From a virus: DNA of 43,187 nt. The stretch's first letter is position 1, and each line of letters opens with the position of its first letter. Of this stretch, positions 40,400-43,187 are shown piece after piece. The notes under the pieces are model-generated. The model searched no databases. It saw nothing but the letters and a program-made list of their open reading frames with translations, and had not been told where the DNA came from. Location: positions 1-43,187 of IMG/VR virus record IMGVR_UViG_3300025759_000186. One strand, written 5' to 3'. Position numbers and translations under genes: made by a program.

Positions 40400-40750
40400 A
40401 TGAACATCCTCGCAGACTACCCAGCCTTCATGGTCACAAGCCTCCCCGAAGGTCACGACATTCCCCTGACCGAAGACAAGGGCTACTGCCGGACCTCTCC
40501 GATCGTCCTTCGGATCGCTGGCTTCAAGAACGAGAAGTCCGGTCACGAATACCTCTCCGGCTTCGCGATCGGCGCGGACGACAAGAGCGGCGTCTGGGCA
40601 TATGGTCGCGGCTCGATGCTGACCGCCGAACGCCGCGCCAAGGAGTACCACTTCGGAGCCTCGATCGGCGACACTATCCGGATCGAGGGCGTGGACTACA
40701 TCATCCGCGAAGCCGCGAACAAGAACATCAAATTCGAGGAGGTGGCGTGA
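40400..40750 (+). CDS. Hypothetical protein of the cassette-promoter family
   Basis: 116 aa, no cysteine-rich or membrane features. Contains SGFAIGADDKSGVWAYGRG and a C-terminal beta segment IGDTIRIEGVDYIIREAANK. No family recognised. Expressed from cassette 4. A 14-codon frame (GTG 40747, ending RYQCEACR) overlaps its stop and ends at the next gene's start. Confidence 0.7.
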   Translation: MNILADYPAFMVTSLPEGHDIPLTEDKGYCRTSPIVLRIAGFKNEKSGHEYLSGFAIGADDKSGVWAYGRGSMLTAERRAKEYHFGASIGDTIRIEGVDYIIREAANKNIKFEEVA

Positions 40751-40790
40751 GCCACCCCTCCCACCGATATCAATGTGAGGCTTGCCGCTA

Positions 40791-40916
40791 ATGCTGACTT
40801 TATTGCTTCTGTTGCTGGTGCTGTTCTTGCTCCCGAGGTTCATTATTTTACTGTGCAAAGCGACATTCTCACTAATGAGAATAAGCGTCGCAGTCCTTCG
40901 GCGCTTGAAGCCATAA
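40791..40916 (+). CDS. Small hydrophobic protein, 41 aa, atypical codon use
   Basis: ATG 40791 to TAA 40914-40916: MLTLLLLLLVLFLLPRFIIL followed by a basic amphipathic end. One membrane helix. Codons TTA, TTG and CTT, ATT and TTC/TTT pattern and the local AT-richness differ from the phage norm, suggesting recent acquisition. The coding trend continues after the stop in the +1 frame (to 41010), so this may be the front half of a frameshifted gene. Confidence 0.45.
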   Translation: MLTLLLLLLVLFLLPRFIILLCKATFSLMRISVAVLRRLKP

Positions 40917-41010
40917 CCAAACCCGGGTCTGGCGCGAGAGCTGGATCATCCGGGAGCTGGACGCCCTGATCGACTGGGCTGAAGGAGAGAACACCGCGCG
41001 CCGTTTCTGA
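40909..41010 (+). pseudogene. Possible frameshifted C-terminal remnant
   Basis: Open in the +1 frame relative to the hydrophobic ORF, reading NQTRVWRESWIIRELDALID then WAEGENTARRF before TGA 41008-41010. It has phage-like codons but no start codon of its own, so it looks like the end of the 40791 gene displaced by an indel or by programmed frameshifting. Confidence 0.35.
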
Positions 41011-41028
41011 TAATCTCGAAGCGCGGTT

Positions 41029-41065
41029 GTCCACGGGGTCGAAACGTATTGTTTCCCCCGTGGAC
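41029..41065 (+). promoter_or_regulatory. Long hairpin enclosing the cassette dyad
   Basis: GTCCACGGGG (41029-41038) and CCCCGTGGAC (41056-41065) are perfect 10-bp arms, and between them lies the dyad GAAACGTATTGTTTC. A small TC bulge is the only break. It ends two bases before the -35 region of cassette 5. Could act as operator, terminator or both. Confidence 0.65.
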
Positions 41066-41123
41066 ACTTTACATCTGCCGGGAGATGGTCTATATGTAGA
41101 TCATCAGAAACGGAGATAGACAA
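41041..41123 (+). promoter_or_regulatory. Repeated promoter cassette, copy 5
   Basis: Dyad GAAACGTATTGTTTC (41041-41055), 12 bases, TTTACA (41068-41073), 17-base spacer, TATATG (41091-41096), leader ATCAGAAACGGAGATAGAC, ATG 41124. Confidence 0.87.
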
Positions 41124-41624
41124 ATGAACGCCTATACAATCCACTTCAAATTCGCCCACGAACACGTCGAAGCCACCGACACGGACATGGCTGTCATGAA
41201 AGCGGCGGAGATCATCGCCCAAGACATGACCGAAGAAGATCGCGGCGAGCTGGTGGCGATCGAGCTTCACGGCAAGAACGGGATGTCGAACTTCTTCTAC
41301 ACCGGAGCCGACCTGACCTCGGACAAGGTCGAAGAGATCGTGACCCGCAAGGAAGCCCGCCCCGCCCCGAAGAAGCTCCCAAGCCGCCGCCAGCGTGGCC
41401 TATGCCTCTCCTACTCCCACGGCGACCTGTTCGTCTCCCGCTTGGGCTACAGCTCCAGCCTGTCCTGTGCCTACCACGAAGAGGTCCTCCACCACGATCG
41501 CGGCTACCGCGACGACGTGGAGCTGGGACGCGCCGACATGAAGGTCATCGAAGAGTGGATGAACCACGAGGCGGACTACTACGAGACCAACGGCTGGGCG
41601 ACGTGGAGCGAGGTCAACGAATAA
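41124..41624 (+). CDS. Hypothetical protein of the cassette-promoter family
   Basis: 166 aa. N-terminal alpha/beta part (YTIHFKFAHEHVEATDTDMA), a Pro/Lys/Arg linker near residues 75-93 and a C-terminal His/Tyr-rich part (CAYHEEVLHHDRGYRDDVEL) with scattered aromatic residues. Two-domain look, no family recognised. Single-gene unit from cassette 5. Confidence 0.7.
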   Translation: MNAYTIHFKFAHEHVEATDTDMAVMKAAEIIAQDMTEEDRGELVAIELHGKNGMSNFFYTGADLTSDKVEEIVTRKEARPAPKKLPSRRQRGLCLSYSHGDLFVSRLGYSSSLSCAYHEEVLHHDRGYRDDVELGRADMKVIEEWMNHEADYYETNGWATWSEVNE

Positions 41625-41706
41625 GGAACAAATTGTTTCCCGGCTGGGGGTTTACATCTGCCGGGAGATGGTCTATCTATAGATCATCAGAAACGGAGAC
41701 GAGATC
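41625..41706 (+). promoter_or_regulatory. Repeated promoter cassette, copy 6
   Basis: Dyad GGAACAAATTGTTTC (41625-41639) right after the TAA, 11 bases, TTTACA (41651-41656), 17-base spacer, TATCTA (41674-41679) within palindrome ATCTATAGAT, leader ATCAGAAACGGAGAC, ATG 41707. CCCGGC/GCCGGG flank the -35. Confidence 0.88.
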
Positions 41707-42090
41707 ATGAGACACATAAAGACCATGCGCCAGCAACAACGCGAGACCAGCAACAACGCCGAAGACCCGAACAAGAACATCTGCGCCCTGAAGGTCGCTC
41801 AAGCTCTGGGCGTGGATCATACCCAGCGTTACTTCCACACGATCGAGGACGTCAAGCGCGCCGCTGGTCGTCGGTTCTCGGTCCGCTCCGTGAAGAGCTA
41901 CGTCAAAAGCAACACCGCCGGAGGCGCTCGCAAGGCGATGCCGTCGATCGGCGCTGTGGCCTTCATCGTCTGGGTCCCGGGCCACGTCCTCCTGATGTCC
42001 GCCGACGGGAAGACCATCGTCGACACCGCTCCCCGCAAGGCGGACCGCCGGAAGCTCTTGGGCGTCTGGGGATTGTATCCGAAGGGATGA
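41707..42090 (+). CDS. Papain-like cysteine protease candidate
   Basis: 127 aa. A basic N-terminal 25 residues, then KNICALKVAQALG (Cys26 at a helix start), a basic middle (RRFSVRSVKSYVKSN), and VPGHVLLMSADGKTIVDTAP with His93 and Asp106. The order Cys-helix, His in a strand, Asp/Asn in the next strand is that of papain-like peptidases and related amidases. If active, a small early protease or deamidase aimed at a host protein is possible. The call is pattern-based and could be wrong. Single-gene unit from cassette 6. Confidence 0.45.
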   Translation: MRHIKTMRQQQRETSNNAEDPNKNICALKVAQALGVDHTQRYFHTIEDVKRAAGRRFSVRSVKSYVKSNTAGGARKAMPSIGAVAFIVWVPGHVLLMSADGKTIVDTAPRKADRRKLLGVWGLYPKG

Positions 42091-42171
42091 CAAATTGTTT
42101 CCCGGTGGAGGGTTTACATCTGCCGGGAGATGGTCTATCTATAGATCATCAGAAACGGAAAGGAACACGAC
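42087..42171 (+). promoter_or_regulatory. Repeated promoter cassette, copy 7
   Basis: Dyad ATGACAAATTGTTTC (42087-42101), 11 bases, TTTACA (42113-42118), 17-base spacer, TATCTA (42136-42141) within ATCTATAGAT, leader ATCAGAAACGGAAAGGAAC, ATG 42172. Confidence 0.88.
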
Positions 42172-42309
42172 ATGAAACTCTGGCAGATCGAAACACTCAA
42201 AGGCGCGAAGCTCCGGGTCCGGGGCGATGACTACTCCCAAGCCAAAGCCCGCGCGGAGTGGATCATGGCTCCGAACGATCGCCCGATCAACATCGTCCTG
42301 ATCGACTAA
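42172..42309 (+). CDS. Small protein of the cassette-promoter family, 45 aa
   Basis: Encodes KLWQIETLKGAKLRVRGDDY then SQAKARAEWIMAPND and IVLID. The pattern of a strand, a turn, a helix and a strand suggests a compact fold. A full promoter cassette and RBS precede this short frame, which makes it convincing. Followed by a perfect hairpin. Confidence 0.7.
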   Translation: MKLWQIETLKGAKLRVRGDDYSQAKARAEWIMAPNDRPINIVLID

Positions 42310-42318
42310 CAGAAACAA

Positions 42319-42339
42319 GGGAGGGGATGGTCCCCTCCC
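42319..42339 (+). terminator. Intergenic hairpin (cassette type)
   Basis: Perfect 9-bp stem GGGAGGGGA/TCCCCTCCC around TGG, between a cassette gene and a gene with a start-associated sequence. No U-tract. Same placement as the hairpin at 36380-36401. Confidence 0.55.
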
Positions 42340-42346
42340 ACCTCCC

Positions 42347-42360
42347 GAAAGGAGCCTCCC
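42347..42360 (+). promoter_or_regulatory. Start-associated sequence, copy 8 (GAAAGGAGCCTCCC)
   Basis: Abuts ATG 42361; CCTCCC replaces CCTGACC, a diverged copy. Confidence 0.5.
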
Positions 42361-42621
42361 ATGGCCCACTCTCTTCCCCTCTCTGGTTCCGCTCTCCGCG
42401 AGACCTTCGACGTCCGTGACCTCGTCGCCATGACGACAGGCGAGAAGCCGTGGATGACGATCTCTGACGCTCGTGTGGCGGCTCGTGAGACGTTCGCCAA
42501 TGTCAAGGGGATCATCCGGGTCTGGTCGATCGTCCTCCGTGCCGATGACGAGGTCCAGCTGGTCTCGATCGGTCCTCGTGGCGGCGTCATCGTGGAGTGG
42601 GTCTTCGGACCCGCTCGCTGA
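42361..42621 (+). CDS. Hypothetical protein
   Basis: 86 aa. N-terminal polar segment (LPLSGSALRETFDVRDLVAM), a helix (ISDARVAARETFANVKGI) and a final beta hairpin (VQLVSIGPRGGVIVEWVFG). No family recognised. Linked to the cassette-7 gene through the hairpin and start-associated sequence. Confidence 0.65.
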   Translation: MAHSLPLSGSALRETFDVRDLVAMTTGEKPWMTISDARVAARETFANVKGIIRVWSIVLRADDEVQLVSIGPRGGVIVEWVFGPAR

Positions 42622-42625
42622 TCCC

Positions 42626-42838
42626 ATGGGCGTCCACGACAAGACCTGTCGGGAGTGTGGCGCGGACATCCGCGACCTCTTCCCACAAGCCGCCTTATGC
42701 GAACCCTGCTACCAGAAGCGCCAAGACTGGAGAGCGGAACAGGAGGTCCTCGATCGACATGAGCGGAAGGAGGCGTTCATGGCTCTCCCGGACGAGGACA
42801 GGTGGGAGATGGTCTGGAACCGATTGTTCTCGGGTTGA
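42626..42838 (+). CDS. Small zinc-finger-like protein
   Basis: 70 aa from ATG 42626, five bases after the previous stop; no clear RBS, so translation is probably coupled. CRECGAD and CEPCYQ form two CxxC pairs 14 residues apart, followed by a charged helix (WRAEQEVLDRHERKEAFMAL). Probably one zinc site; DNA- or protein-binding role possible. The second such protein in this region. Confidence 0.55.
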   Translation: MGVHDKTCRECGADIRDLFPQAALCEPCYQKRQDWRAEQEVLDRHERKEAFMALPDEDRWEMVWNRLFSG

Positions 42839-42922
42839 GAACCTATTATTTCGAATATAGGGGTTTACATCTGCCGGGAGATGATCTATCTATAGGTCAT
42901 CAGAAACGGAAAGGAACACAAC
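42838..42922 (+). promoter_or_regulatory. Repeated promoter cassette, copy 8
   Basis: Dyad AGAACCTATTATTTC (42838-42852) starting in the TGA, 11 bases, TTTACA (42864-42869), 17-base spacer, TATCTA (42887-42892), leader ATCAGAAACGGAAAGGAAC, ATG 42923. Confidence 0.87.
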
Positions 42923-43174
42923 ATGGACCGCCTCTTCAAGAACAAGAACTGGACCGAACGCCGCTACGACGTCACGAACGTCGTCTACCAGATGATCCCA
43001 GCTGGCAAGAACCCGATCGACTGGGGAACCGGCGCGGAGAGCGACAACTGGGTCGAGGTCGAGATCGACGCCGACGAGCTGGAGCTTCATGAACTGATGG
43101 GGACCTCGATCGTCCCGGCTGGCTTCAGCGAAATCGGACGGATCGACGGTCGCCAGTTCTACGGACACCTCTAA
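42923..43174 (+). CDS. Hypothetical protein of the cassette-promoter family
   Basis: 83 aa, acidic. Basic first 14 residues (DRLFKNKNWTERR), then YDVTNVVYQMIPAGKNP and an acidic strand (NWVEVEIDADELELHELMG). No family recognised. Followed by TAATCAACCCGGGGAG, the left part of the same hairpin seen at 36371-36386, so the cassette pattern probably goes on beyond the window. Confidence 0.7.
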   Translation: MDRLFKNKNWTERRYDVTNVVYQMIPAGKNPIDWGTGAESDNWVEVEIDADELELHELMGTSIVPAGFSEIGRIDGRQFYGHL

Positions 43175-43187
43175 TCAACCCGGGGAG

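Noticed and set aside
40775-40969. 64-codon + strand frame over 40775-40969
   Set aside because: No ribosome site, overlaps the more convincing hydrophobic ORF and its start lies inside another element; protein has no recognisable pattern.
1-43187. tRNA genes, integrase, attachment sites, insertion sequences
   Set aside because: No cloverleaf with a recognisable TTCRANNC arm stood out in the gaps, no recombinase or transposase motif in any plausible frame, and no terminal inverted repeats. A scan with a tRNA finder would be decisive.

Overview
The window is a stretch of a tailed double-stranded DNA phage genome. Every gene I can support is on the + strand, the genes are tightly packed with many 1-4 base stop/start overlaps, and the DNA looks GC-rich with strong C-ending codon bias. 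The tail genes (tail tube, frameshifted assembly chaperone, tape measure, DUF2163-type minor tail protein, large tip protein) and the lack of a sheath or baseplate gene point to a siphovirus with a long non-contractile tail. The tail-tip proteins and the TIGR02594-like lysin resemble those of alphaproteobacterial phages and gene transfer agents, so an alphaproteobacterial host is my best guess; this is inference. No integrase, repressor cassette, tRNA, terminase or portal was seen; the packaging genes presumably lie left of the window.

Layout. 1-5.0 kb: end of the head module, head-tail connectors and tail tube, closed by a strong intrinsic terminator (4991-5019). 5.0-5.5 kb: a self-contained one-gene unit with its own promoter and terminator, inserted in the structural operon like a moron. 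5.6-17.0 kb: tail chaperones with a -1 slippery heptamer, tape measure, tail tip and receptor-binding/fibre-like proteins with jelly-roll domains. 17.0-18.9 kb: lysis cassette (endolysin, holin-like protein, overlapping i-spanin/o-spanin, second membrane protein). 18.9-20.8 kb: T5 A1-like metallophosphoesterase gene behind its own promoter. 20.8-21.0 kb: AT-rich non-coding region with inverted repeats, a candidate replication origin. 21.0-36.0 kb: replication and nucleotide metabolism (SNF2-type helicase, SSB-like protein with acidic tail, class II ribonucleotide reductase, dNMP kinase, thymidylate-synthase-like protein, HD phosphohydrolase, family A DNA polymerase, VRR-NUC-like nuclease, small HTH regulator, PrimPol-like primase-helicase). 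36.0-43.2 kb: small accessory genes, including a collagen-like lipoprotein, ThyX, a DEDDh exonuclease and a papain-like candidate.

The most distinctive feature is a family of eight near-identical promoter cassettes (about 5.0, 28.4, 36.0, 40.3, 41.0, 41.6, 42.1 and 42.8 kb). Each has a 15-bp dyad GAAAC-N5-RTTTC, then 11-12 bases, then TTTACA, then 16-17 bases, then a TATCTA-like -10, then a conserved leader ATCAGAAACGG and a small gene of unknown function. A second start-associated element, AGGAGCCTGACC directly before the start codon, marks another eight genes, sometimes just after a perfect G/C hairpin. Together they look like a phage-specific regulon of small, probably host-takeover, genes.
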